From assembly GCA_910586225.1 (NCBI GenBank), contig CAJUIL010000049.1, positions 1 to 16,499 on the forward strand: a DNA stretch of 16,499 nucleotides, given 5' to 3'. Below the pieces are notes generated by a model, which did not search any database, was not told the DNA's origin, and worked only from the letters and a program-made list of their open reading frames with translations. Position 1 is the stretch's first letter; each line of letters begins with the position of its first letter. Source of the DNA: an uncultured Eubacterium sp. (lineage in GTDB: Bacteria; Bacillota; Clostridia; Lachnospirales; Lachnospiraceae). A program made the translations under genes and the position numbers. Positions 1 through 6,700 of this stretch are shown one piece after another.

Positions 1-15
1 ATGGAGGTGGAAGTT

Positions 16-165
16 GTGCGCACAAGAATTACATTGGCATGTACAGAATGCAAGCAGCGTAATTACAACATGACGAAGGACAAGAAAACTCATCCGGATC
101 GTATGGAAACCAAAAAGTATTGCAGATTTTGCAAAAAGCATACTTTACACAAGGAAACCAAATAA
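16..165 (+). CDS. rpmG: 50S ribosomal protein L33, zinc-binding type
   Basis: L33 is a small large-subunit ribosomal protein near the E site. The 49-residue product (MRTRITLACTECKQRNYN...) has two CxxC pairs, Cys9/Cys12 and Cys36/Cys39, that form the zinc ribbon of the zinc-binding (C+) form of L33; zinc-free forms lack these cysteines. I chose the GTG at 16 because a GGAGGTG ribosome binding site lies at 3-9, about six bases upstream, and because it gives the usual family length of about 49 residues. An in-frame ATG at 1 would add five residues (MEVEV) but would place the ribosome binding site inside the gene. The gene is 31 bases before secE, the usual bacterial order. Any promoter lies outside the window. 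The family is certain; the start is likely. Confidence 0.93.
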   Translation: MRTRITLACTECKQRNYNMTKDKKTHPDRMETKKYCRFCKKHTLHKETK

Positions 166-196
166 TTCGGATTGAGCAAAGGAAGTGACAAGTAGT

Positions 197-403
197 ATGG
201 GAAAAGAAAAAGAGATAGAAACCCAAAAGTCGGGCTGGTTAACCGGCCTTAAGGCTGAGTTTTCCAAGATTATGTGGCCGACAAAAGAACAGCTTGCCAA
301 AGAGACAACAGCCGTTGTCGTAGTATCAGTCATTTTAGGTGTGATTATTGCTCTGCTGGATTTTATTATCCAGTATGGTGTTGATTTCCTGGTGAATTTA
401 TAA
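197..403 (+). CDS. secE: Preprotein translocase subunit SecE
   Basis: SecE is the small essential membrane subunit of the SecYEG export channel, where it clamps SecY. The 68-residue product has the layout of the short single-span form: a charged N-terminus, an amphipathic segment with the conserved KIMWPTKEQ motif (about residues 29-37), and one hydrophobic membrane span at about residues 42-64 (VVVVSVILGVIIALLDFII). E. coli SecE has three spans; Gram-positive forms usually have one, as here. A purine-rich AAAGGAAG sequence at 178-185 serves the ATG at 197. An in-frame GTG at 185 would add four residues but leaves no spacing to that site. The stop codon overlaps the nusG ribosome binding site, so translation of the two genes is probably linked. 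secE-nusG adjacency is near universal. Confidence 0.95.
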   Translation: MGKEKEIETQKSGWLTGLKAEFSKIMWPTKEQLAKETTAVVVVSVILGVIIALLDFIIQYGVDFLVNL

Positions 404-415
404 GGAGGAGCGAGA

Positions 416-931
416 ATGGCGGAAACGAACTGGTATGTAGTTCATACCTATTCCGGTTATGAGAATAAGGTCAAGGCGAACATTGATAAAACAATTGAAA
501 ACAGACATCTTGAAGATCAGATCCTTGAAGTCAGAGTTCCGATGCAGGAAGTTGTTGAATTGAAGAACGGCGCCAAAAAACAGGTGCAGAAGAAGATGTT
601 TCCGGGCTACGTCCTCATTAACATGGTGATGAATGATGACACTTGGTACGTTGTCAGAAATACCAGGGGTGTGACCGGATTTGTAGGTCCGGGATCGAAG
701 CCGGTACCGCTCACAGAAGCCGAGATGAGGCCATTGGGAATCCGGTCTGAAGAAGTCGTGGTTGATTTTGAAGAGGGAGATACCGTAACGGTGATCGGCG
801 GCGTCTGGAAGGATACTGTCGGCGTCATTCAGAGTATGAATCACGGGAAGCAGATTGTGACGATCAATGTCGATTTGTTCGGTCGCGAAACACCGGTAGA
901 AATAAGTTTCGCAGAAGTAAAGAAGCTATAG
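416..931 (+). CDS. nusG: Transcription termination/antitermination protein NusG
   Basis: NusG binds the clamp of RNA polymerase and modulates elongation, pausing and termination, and it can link polymerase to the ribosome through S10. The 171-residue protein shows an N-terminal NGN domain (about residues 5-105, starting NWYVVHTYSGYENKVK, with the KMFPGYVLI strand) and a C-terminal KOW domain (about residues 119-171, FEEGDTVTVIGGVWKDTVGVI). Length and domain order match housekeeping NusG rather than a specialised paralogue such as RfaH or LoaP, and the position between secE and rplK supports this. A strong AAGGAGG site at 402-408 overlaps the secE stop. No unusual residues were noticed. Confidence 0.97.
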   Translation: MAETNWYVVHTYSGYENKVKANIDKTIENRHLEDQILEVRVPMQEVVELKNGAKKQVQKKMFPGYVLINMVMNDDTWYVVRNTRGVTGFVGPGSKPVPLTEAEMRPLGIRSEEVVVDFEEGDTVTVIGGVWKDTVGVIQSMNHGKQIVTINVDLFGRETPVEISFAEVKKL

Positions 932-963
932 ACAAGCTATCAAACGTTTAGGAGGCAACCAAA

Positions 964-1389
964 ATGGCAAAGAAAGTAGAAGGATATATTAAATTGCAGA
1001 TTCCGGCCGGGAAAGCGACTCCGGCACCGCCTGTTGGTCCTGCACTTGGTCAGCATGGTGTAAATATCGTGGAATTTACAAAACAGTTTAATGCAAGAAC
1101 AGCGGATCAGGGAGATACGATCATTCCGGTTGTTATTACCGTATATGCAGACCGCAGCTTTAGCTTTATCACAAAAACACCGCCGGCTGCAGTATTAATC
1201 AAAAAAGCCTGCAATATCAAGAGCGGTTCCGCGGTTCCGCAGAAGGATAAAGTTGCTACGCTTTCCAAAGCGAAGCTGCAGGAAATCGCAGAGCTGAAAA
1301 TGCCGGATCTGAATGCTGCATCGCTGGAAGCTGCAATGAGCATGATTGCGGGAACAGCAAGAAGCATGGGCGTACTAATCGAGCAGTAA
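964..1389 (+). CDS. rplK: 50S ribosomal protein L11
   Basis: L11 binds the GTPase-associated region of 23S rRNA and supports factor-dependent GTP hydrolysis and, in many bacteria, the stringent response. The 141-residue product has the full family length. The N-terminal domain carries the conserved Pro-rich segment (PAGKATPAPPVGPALGQHG, about residues 17-35), where thiopeptide resistance changes usually map. The C-terminal rRNA-binding domain (about 71-141) includes KTPPAAVLIKKA and the closing GTARSMGV motif. An AGGAGG site at 950-956 precedes the ATG. It is 32 bases after nusG and separated from rplA by a 171-base spacer with regulatory structure. Confidence 0.97.
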   Translation: MAKKVEGYIKLQIPAGKATPAPPVGPALGQHGVNIVEFTKQFNARTADQGDTIIPVVITVYADRSFSFITKTPPAAVLIKKACNIKSGSAVPQKDKVATLSKAKLQEIAELKMPDLNAASLEAAMSMIAGTARSMGVLIEQ

Positions 1390-1423
1390 GCTGCGAATCA
1401 GAATTATTGCGGCAAGACAATGG

Positions 1424-1447
1424 CTGTCCGGGAAAGACTTTGGACAG
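1424..1447 (+). other. Hairpin in the rplK-rplA spacer, function unknown
   Basis: CTGTCC (1424-1429) and GGACAG (1442-1447) form a perfect six-base inverted repeat. Within the loop AAA and TTT around GAC can extend the stem after a GGG bulge. No T-run follows, so this is not an intrinsic terminator. It could be a processing or stability element; nothing here decides between these. The rest of the spacer before the L1 site (1448-1515) is A-rich and I see no convincing promoter in it. Confidence 0.4.
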
Positions 1448-1515
1448 ATAGAAACGAGCAAACAAAGATTAAAAAGACTTAGGCAAATAATTTAAGACAA
1501 ATTTAATACTTTATC

Positions 1516-1546
1516 GTGGGAGGGGAGGACTTCCCGCTAAAACCAC
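1516..1546 (+). promoter_or_regulatory. Probable L1 autoregulatory operator upstream of rplA
   Basis: The RNA can fold with an outer helix GUGG (1516-1519) / CCAC (1543-1546), an asymmetric internal loop (GAG on one side, UAAAA on the other), and an inner stem GGGA (1523-1526) / UCCC (1532-1535). The GUGGGAG ... UAAAACCAC arrangement resembles the L1-binding site on the 23S rRNA L1 stalk, which known L1 mRNA operators mimic. It ends two bases before the AGGAGGT ribosome binding site of rplA (1548-1554), so bound L1 would be expected to block initiation. The structure is read by eye and the function is inferred from family knowledge. Confidence 0.7.
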
Positions 1547-1560
1547 TAGGAGGTAATGAA

Positions 1561-2256
1561 ATGAAAAGAAGTAAAAAGTATCAGGAGCTTGTAAAGCAGG
1601 TAGACAAGTCCAATCTGTATGAATCTGCAGAAGCGCTTGCACTTGCAAAAAAGACGGCAACTGCAAAGTTTGACGAAACAATAGAAGTGCATATTAAAAC
1701 AGGATGTGACGGCCGTCATGCGGAGCAGCAGGTCCGCGGTGCGGTTGTACTGCCGCACGGTACCGGTAAATCTGTAAAAGTGCTTGTATTTGCAAAGGGC
1801 GTGAAGTTAGACGAAGCGCAGGCTGCAGGCGCAGATCATGTGGGCGGCGAAGAGCTGATCCCGAAGATCCAGAATGACGGATGGCTGGACTTTGACGTTG
1901 TTGTAGCTACACCTGATATGATGGGTGTTGTTGGCCGTCTGGGACGTGTACTCGGACCAAAAGGCCTGATGCCAAACCCGAAAGCTGGTACCGTAACGAT
2001 GGATGTAACAAAAGCCATCAACGATATCAAAGCTGGTAAGATTGAATATAGATTAGATAAGGCAAACATTATCCATGTGCCGATTGGAAAAGCATCCTTT
2101 ACAGAAGAACAGTTAGCGGACAACTTCCAGAGCCTAATGGACGCAGTTATCAAAGCAAGACCGAGCGCATTAAAGGGCCAGTATATCAGAAGCTGTACAG
2201 TAGCTTCCACGATGGGACCTGGCGTAAAGATTAATGTTGCCAGCCTTGTAAAATAG
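1561..2256 (+). CDS. rplA: 50S ribosomal protein L1
   Basis: L1 forms the mobile L1 stalk near the E site, helps release deacylated tRNA, and in several bacteria represses its own mRNA. The 231-residue product is full length. It shows the conserved HAEQQVRGAVVLPHGTGK segment (about residues 51-68), the inserted second domain with ATPDMMGVVGRLGRVLGPKGLMPNPKAGTV (about residues 120-149), and the C-terminal TMGPGVKI motif. I chose the ATG at 1561 because AGGAGGT at 1548-1554 sits six bases upstream. A longer in-frame reading from 1516 would run through the operator hairpin and lacks its own ribosome binding site. The residues EVHIKTGCDGRHAEQ depart slightly from the more common LGVDPRHADQ, which looks like lineage variation. 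Confidence 0.97.
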   Translation: MKRSKKYQELVKQVDKSNLYESAEALALAKKTATAKFDETIEVHIKTGCDGRHAEQQVRGAVVLPHGTGKSVKVLVFAKGVKLDEAQAAGADHVGGEELIPKIQNDGWLDFDVVVATPDMMGVVGRLGRVLGPKGLMPNPKAGTVTMDVTKAINDIKAGKIEYRLDKANIIHVPIGKASFTEEQLADNFQSLMDAVIKARPSALKGQYIRSCTVASTMGPGVKINVASLVK

Positions 2257-2271
2257 TTTTGAAAATAACTG

Positions 2272-2300
2272 TTGACAAATAGATAACAGGATATTATAAT
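2272..2300 (+). promoter_or_regulatory. Consensus housekeeping-sigma promoter for rplJL
   Basis: TTGACA (2272-2277) and TATAAT (2295-2300) are both exact consensus hexamers with a 17-base spacer. The predicted transcription start is about 2305-2308. It begins 15 bases after the rplA stop and drives the L10 leader, rplJ and rplL independently of the upstream genes. Confidence 0.9.
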
Positions 2301-2306
2301 TGCAAC

Positions 2307-2495
2307 GTATATTGCCGAAGACAGCAGGTGCCGCAAGGCGTAACCGAAGGTGGAAAGCAGACAGGCCAGCATGGCCGGACTGCCGTAGACAGTGGCCTGC
2401 CGAGGAGTTTATTTCAGATTTGTTTTGTCGTGTACGAAAACGAATCTGTGAATGAGATGACACACCTCCCTGTCTTTTGCAGGGAGGTTTTCTTT
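2307..2495 (+). ncRNA. L10-type ribosomal protein leader with attenuator
   Basis: The leader between the promoter and rplJ matches the known L10 leader layout, in which the L10-L12 complex binds its own mRNA. A basal helix GCAGG (2324-2328) / CCTGC (2396-2400) closes a domain that holds small hairpins: GCC-GCAA-GGC (2330-2339), ACC-GAA-GGT (2343-2351) and GGCCA-GCA-TGGCC (2364-2376). The flanking GAAGACAGCAGGTG and GCCTGCCGAGGAG boxes are the recognisable conserved parts. Next come a 12-bp hairpin (2415-2426 / 2437-2448) and an intrinsic terminator at 2464-2495. GAGG at 2402-2405 can pair with CCTC at 2465-2468 in the terminator arm, so an alternative antiterminator fold is possible. The leader class is recognised from memory; the switching model is inference. 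Confidence 0.82.
2464..2495 (+). terminator. Intrinsic attenuator in the L10 leader
   Basis: ACCTCCCTG (2464-2472) pairs perfectly with CAGGGAGGT (2480-2488) across a seven-base loop, followed by the T-rich run TTTTCTTT (2488-2495). It lies 35 bases before the rplJ start, so it would act as a regulated attenuator rather than an operon end. Confidence 0.85.
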
Positions 2496-2530
2496 AGGGC
2501 AATAAAAATATATGAAGGAGGTGCTCATTC

Positions 2531-3070
2531 GTGGCAAAAGTAGAATTGAAGCAGCCAATCGTACAGGAAATTGCTGAAAATATCAAGGATGCACAGTCCG
2601 TTGTGATCGTTGATTACCGCGGCCTTACGGTTGCTCAGGATACACAGCTGCGCCGGGAATTAAGAGAAGCTGGCATTACGTACAAAGTATATAAAAATAC
2701 ATTGATGAATTTTGCTTTTAAGGGTACGGAGTTCGAGAGCCTGACAGATTCCCTGGAAGGGCCGAACGCGATCGCCATTTCCAAGGACGATGCGACTGCT
2801 CCGGCAAGAATGCTTGCGAAATTCGCTAAGACTGCTCCGGCTTTGGAAATCAAAGCGGGCGTTGTGGAAGGCAATTTCTATGATACGGAAGCAATGAAAG
2901 AGATTTCTAGCATTCCGTCCAGAGAGGAACTGCTGTCCAGATTGCTTGGAAGCTTCCAGTCTCCGATTACAAACTTTGCTCGTGTGATCAAGCAGATCGC
3001 GGAGAAGGACGGCGAAGCCGCTCCAGCAGAGGCAGAGGCTCCAGCAGAAGAAGCTCCGGCAGAAGCTTAA
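2531..3070 (+). CDS. rplJ: 50S ribosomal protein L10
   Basis: L10 anchors the L12 dimers to 23S rRNA at the base of the stalk and, with L12, represses its own operon. The 179-residue product has an N-terminal rRNA-binding domain (about residues 1-130, with VDYRGLTVAQDTQLRRELREA) and a C-terminal helix that holds L12 (about 132-160, SREELLSRLLGSFQSPITNFARVI). The last 18 residues are an Ala/Glu/Pro low-complexity tail. The start is GTG at 2531: a strong AAGGAGGTG site at 2515-2523 is seven bases upstream and the product begins MAKVELKQ as is normal. It follows the L10 leader and is 49 bases before rplL. Confidence 0.97.
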   Translation: MAKVELKQPIVQEIAENIKDAQSVVIVDYRGLTVAQDTQLRRELREAGITYKVYKNTLMNFAFKGTEFESLTDSLEGPNAIAISKDDATAPARMLAKFAKTAPALEIKAGVVEGNFYDTEAMKEISSIPSREELLSRLLGSFQSPITNFARVIKQIAEKDGEAAPAEAEAPAEEAPAEA

Positions 3071-3119
3071 CAGGCAAAGCCGCATAAACAGATTATTTTA
3101 AAAACAGGAGGAAATAAAA

Positions 3120-3485
3120 ATGACTACAGCTGAGATCATTGAGGTAATCAAAGGCTTAACCGTATTAGAGTTAAATGATTTAGTAAAAGCTTGTGAAGAA
3201 GAATTTGGCGTATCTGCAGCAGCAGGCGTTGTCGTTGCAGCAGCAGGCGGCGCAGCAGAAGCAGCAGAAGAAAAGACAGAATTTGATGTAGAATTAACAG
3301 AAGTAGGCCCGAACAAGGTTAAAGTTATCAAGGTTGTTCGTGAAGCTACAGGCCTTGGCTTGAAGGAAGCTAAGGAAGTTGTAGACAATGCTCCGAAGAT
3401 TGTGAAAGAGCAGGCTGACAAGGCTTCTGCAGAAGAGCTGAAAGCGAAACTGGAAGCTGAAGGAGCTAAGGTTACATTAAAATAA
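3120..3485 (+). CDS. rplL: 50S ribosomal protein L7/L12
   Basis: L12 is the multi-copy stalk protein that recruits EF-Tu, EF-G and the initiation and release factors. The 121-residue protein shows the N-terminal dimerisation domain (about residues 1-32, starting MTTAEIIEVIKGLTVLELNDLVK), an Ala/Gly/Glu-rich flexible hinge (about 33-52) and the C-terminal factor-binding domain (about 53-121, with KTEFDVEL, VIKVVREATGLGLKEAKEVVD and VTLK at the end). An AGGAGG site at 3106-3111 precedes the ATG. Codons are strongly selected, as expected for a very abundant protein. A terminator-like hairpin follows the stop by 15 bases. Confidence 0.98.
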   Translation: MTTAEIIEVIKGLTVLELNDLVKACEEEFGVSAAAGVVVAAAGGAAEAAEEKTEFDVELTEVGPNKVKVIKVVREATGLGLKEAKEVVDNAPKIVKEQADKASAEELKAKLEAEGAKVTLK

Positions 3486-3500
3486 GAAATTATATAAAAG

Positions 3501-3532
3501 AAAGGACGGTCCATGGCGGGCTGTCCTTTTTT
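3501..3532 (+). terminator. Terminator or attenuator between rplL and rpoB
   Basis: AAAGGACGG (3501-3509) pairs with CTGTCCTTT (3521-3529), with one G-T pair, across an 11-base loop. A run of six T (3527-3532) overlaps the end of the stem. Partial termination here would lower rpoBC transcription relative to rplJL, as is known at the same junction in E. coli; whether read-through is partial cannot be seen from sequence. Confidence 0.8.
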
Positions 3533-3595
3533 GCAACTGTACAAGTACGAGCTGTTGATGCAATTTCTGATGTGCAAGATACTGGAAAAAATTCC

Positions 3596-3625
3596 TTGAC
3601 AGACAGAGGGGACTTGTGCTATCAT
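3596..3625 (+). promoter_or_regulatory. Probable promoter for rpoBC
   Basis: TTGACA (3596-3601) is an exact -35 hexamer. TATCAT (3620-3625), one base from the -10 consensus, follows at an 18-base spacing. The start would be near 3632, giving a leader of about 100 bases before rpoB. It lies just downstream of the rplL terminator, so rpoBC can be transcribed independently. Confidence 0.75.
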
Positions 3626-3650
3626 ATACGTTGCACTTATTGTGTAAATT

Positions 3651-3702
3651 GGCTTTTTGCGTGCAGCAAAGCCATAGCCCTATATCGAAATGTGCTTTTT
3701 TT
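3651..3702 (+). promoter_or_regulatory. Structured rpoB leader segment
   Basis: GGCTTT (3651-3656) and AAAGCC (3668-3673) form a six-base hairpin in the rpoB leader. AAAGC (3668-3672) can instead pair with GCTTT (3694-3698), which leads into a seven-T run (3696-3702). The two pairings exclude each other. Both stems are short, so a regulatory role is only a suggestion. Confidence 0.35.
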
Positions 3703-3734
3703 GTAAAAATAAAGAACGAGAGGTGAAACGTCAT

Positions 3735-6700
3735 ATGGAGAAGAACAGAATACGTCCGGTAGATACTGGCAGAAGTATACGTATGAGTTACTCAAGACAA
3801 AAAGAGGTTCTGGAAATGCCGAATCTGATTGAAGTCCAGAAAGACTCCTATCAGTGGTTTTTAAAAGAAGGACTGAAAGAAGTATTTGCAGACATCTCTC
3901 CGATTTCCGATTACAGCGGACATCTGAGTCTGGATTTCATTGACTTTACATTGTGTGAGGATGATGTAAAATATACGATCCCAGAATGTAAAGAGCGTGA
4001 TGCAACTTATGCGGCTCCTTTGAAGGTAAAAGTCAGACTGTATAACAAAGAAAATGGCGAGATTAACGACCATGAGATTTTTATGGGCGATCTGCCATTG
4101 ATGACGGAGACAGGTACGTTTGTGATCAATGGCGCGGAACGTGTCATTGTCAGTCAGTTAGTACGTTCTCCAGGCATTTATTATGCCATTTCTCATGACA
4201 AGGTAGGTAAGACTTTATATTCCTGTACCGTTATTCCAAACCGTGGCGCATGGCTGGAATACGAGACGGACTCCAATGACGTATTTTATGTCCGCGTAGA
4301 CCGGACAAGAAAGGTGCCGATTACAGTACTCGTTCGTGCGCTTGGTGTAGGGACTAATCAGGAAATTTTAGATTTATTTGGAGAAGAGCCTAAAATTGTT
4401 GCGAGCTTTGGAAAGGATGTCGCGACAAATTATGAACAAGGCTTATTAGAGCTGTATAAAAAAATTCGTCCGGGCGAGCCTCTGACTGTAGACAGTGCGG
4501 AAAGTCTGATTACGGCGATGTTTTTTGATCCGAGAAGATATGACTTGGCAAAGGTCGGACGTTATAAATTTAATAAAAAGCTGCATTTTAAAAACAGGCT
4601 GAAAGGGCAGGTATTGGCGGAAGCGGTTACATTTCCAGACCCGGAGACGGGAGAAGTGATCGAGCTGCAGCCAGGTACGACACTTTCGCGCGATGCTGCT
4701 GAAAAGATTCAAAACGCTGCGGTTCCGTATGTATGGATTCAGACAGAAGAGCGGAATGTGAAGGTACTGTCCTCGATGATGGTAGATTTCAGCGTGTGGT
4801 GTCCGCAGCTTGATCCGAATGAGATTGGGATCCGCGAGCTTGTTTATTATCCGGCGCTGAAAAAGCTGCTGGAGGAAAACGAGGGCGCGGATGATGAGGA
4901 GTTAAAAGCGCTGTTTCGTAAAAATATCAATCTGCTGATACCAAAGCATATTACAAAAGAAGATATTTTCGCTTCGATCAATTACAATATGCATTTGGAG
5001 TGGGAGATTGGAAACGATGATGATATTGACCACTTAGGAAACCGCCGTATCCGAGCGGTAGGGGAGCTGCTGCAGAACCAGTACCGTATCGGCCTTTCCC
5101 GTCTGGAAAGAGTGGTGCGCGAGCGTATGACGACGCAGGATCTAGAGGGGATTTCCCCGCAAAGCCTGATCAATATTAAGCCGGTTACGGCAGCGGTAAA
5201 AGAATTTTTCGGTTCTTCCCAGCTGTCGCAGTTTATGGATCAGAACAATCCGCTTGGTGAGCTGACGCACAAAAGACGTCTTTCCGCACTGGGACCGGGT
5301 GGTTTGTCCAGAGATCGTGCCGGGTTTGAGGTTCGAGACGTGCATTATTCCCACTATGGAAGAATGTGCCCGATCGAGACGCCTGAAGGCCCGAACATTG
5401 GTCTGATCAACTCACTGGCTTGTTATGCGAGAATTAACGAGTACGGGTTTGTAGAAGCGCCGTACCGCAAAATCGATAAATCAGACCCGAAAAATCCACG
5501 GGTTACCGAAGAAGTTGTTTATATGACGGCTGATGAGGAAGATAATTACCATGTAGCGCAGGCGAATGAAAAGCTGGACGCGAACGGCTGCTTTGTACGT
5601 AATTCTGTTTCCGGACGTTATCTGGAGGAAACGCAGGAATACGACAAGACGATGTTTGACTATATGGACGTATCGCCGAAGATGGTGTTTTCTGTCGCGA
5701 CGGCGCTGATTCCGTTTTTGCAGAACGATGATGCGAACCGCGCGCTGATGGGATCGAATATGCAGCGTCAGGCAGTACCGCTGCTGACGACGGAAGCGCC
5801 TGTTGTCGGAACCGGAATGGAGCCGAAGGCCGCGGTTGACTCTGGTGTGTGTGTCGTTGCCAAAAAGCCGGGTACCGTTGAAAGTTCGGTGTCCAATGAA
5901 ATAAAGATCCGCAACGACGACGGTACGCTGAGTACGTATCGCCTGTCCAAATTTACACGAAGCAACCAGAGCAACTGCTATAACCAGCGTCCGGTTGTGT
6001 TTAAAGGCGAACACGTAGAAGCGAATGAGGTGATTGCGGATGGGCCTTCGACTTCACAGGGAGAGCTGGCTCTTGGAAAAAATCCGTTGATCGGCTTTAT
6101 GACGTGGGAAGGCTACAATTACGAGGATGCCGTATTATTAAGTGAAAGATTAGTACAGGATGATGTATATACATCCATTCATATAGAGGAATATGAAGCG
6201 GAAGCGCGCGATACAAAGCTGGGACCGGAGGAGATTACAAGAGATGTGCCGGGTGTCGGCGACGATGCGCTCAAGGACTTGGACGAAAGAGGGATTATCC
6301 GGATCGGCGCGGAAGTGCGTGCCGGAGATATTCTGGTCGGAAAAGTAACGCCGAAGGGAGAAACAGAGCTGACCGCGGAGGAAAGGCTTCTGCGTGCGAT
6401 TTTCGGTGAAAAGGCAAGAGAGGTACGCGATACTTCTTTGAAAGTGCCTCATGGTGAGTATGGTATTGTCGTGGATGCGAAAGTATTTACGAGAGATAAC
6501 GGAGATGAGCTGTCGCCAGGAGTGAATCAGGCAGTCCGTATTTATATCGCACAGAAGAGAAAGATTTCTGTGGGCGATAAGATGGCCGGCCGTCATGGTA
6601 ACAAGGGTGTGGTTTCGCGTGTGCTTCCGGTTGAGGATATGCCGTTTTTACCAAACGGACGACCGCTGGATATCGTGCTGAATCCGCTGGGCGTGCCTTC

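Noticed and set aside
1..15. ATG at base 1 as the rpmG start
   Set aside because: The GGAGGTG ribosome binding site lies just after it and serves the GTG at 16, which gives the usual L33 length. It cannot be fully excluded because the upstream sequence is not visible.
2328..2543. A 71-residue + strand reading frame across the L10 leader
   Set aside because: It runs through the structured leader and terminator, has no ribosome binding site, and overlaps the rplJ start. It looks like chance.
3019..3067. Tandem DNA repeat at the rplJ end as a mobile or CRISPR-like repeat
   Set aside because: It is imperfect codon-level repetition encoding the Ala/Glu/Pro tail, in frame with the gene.
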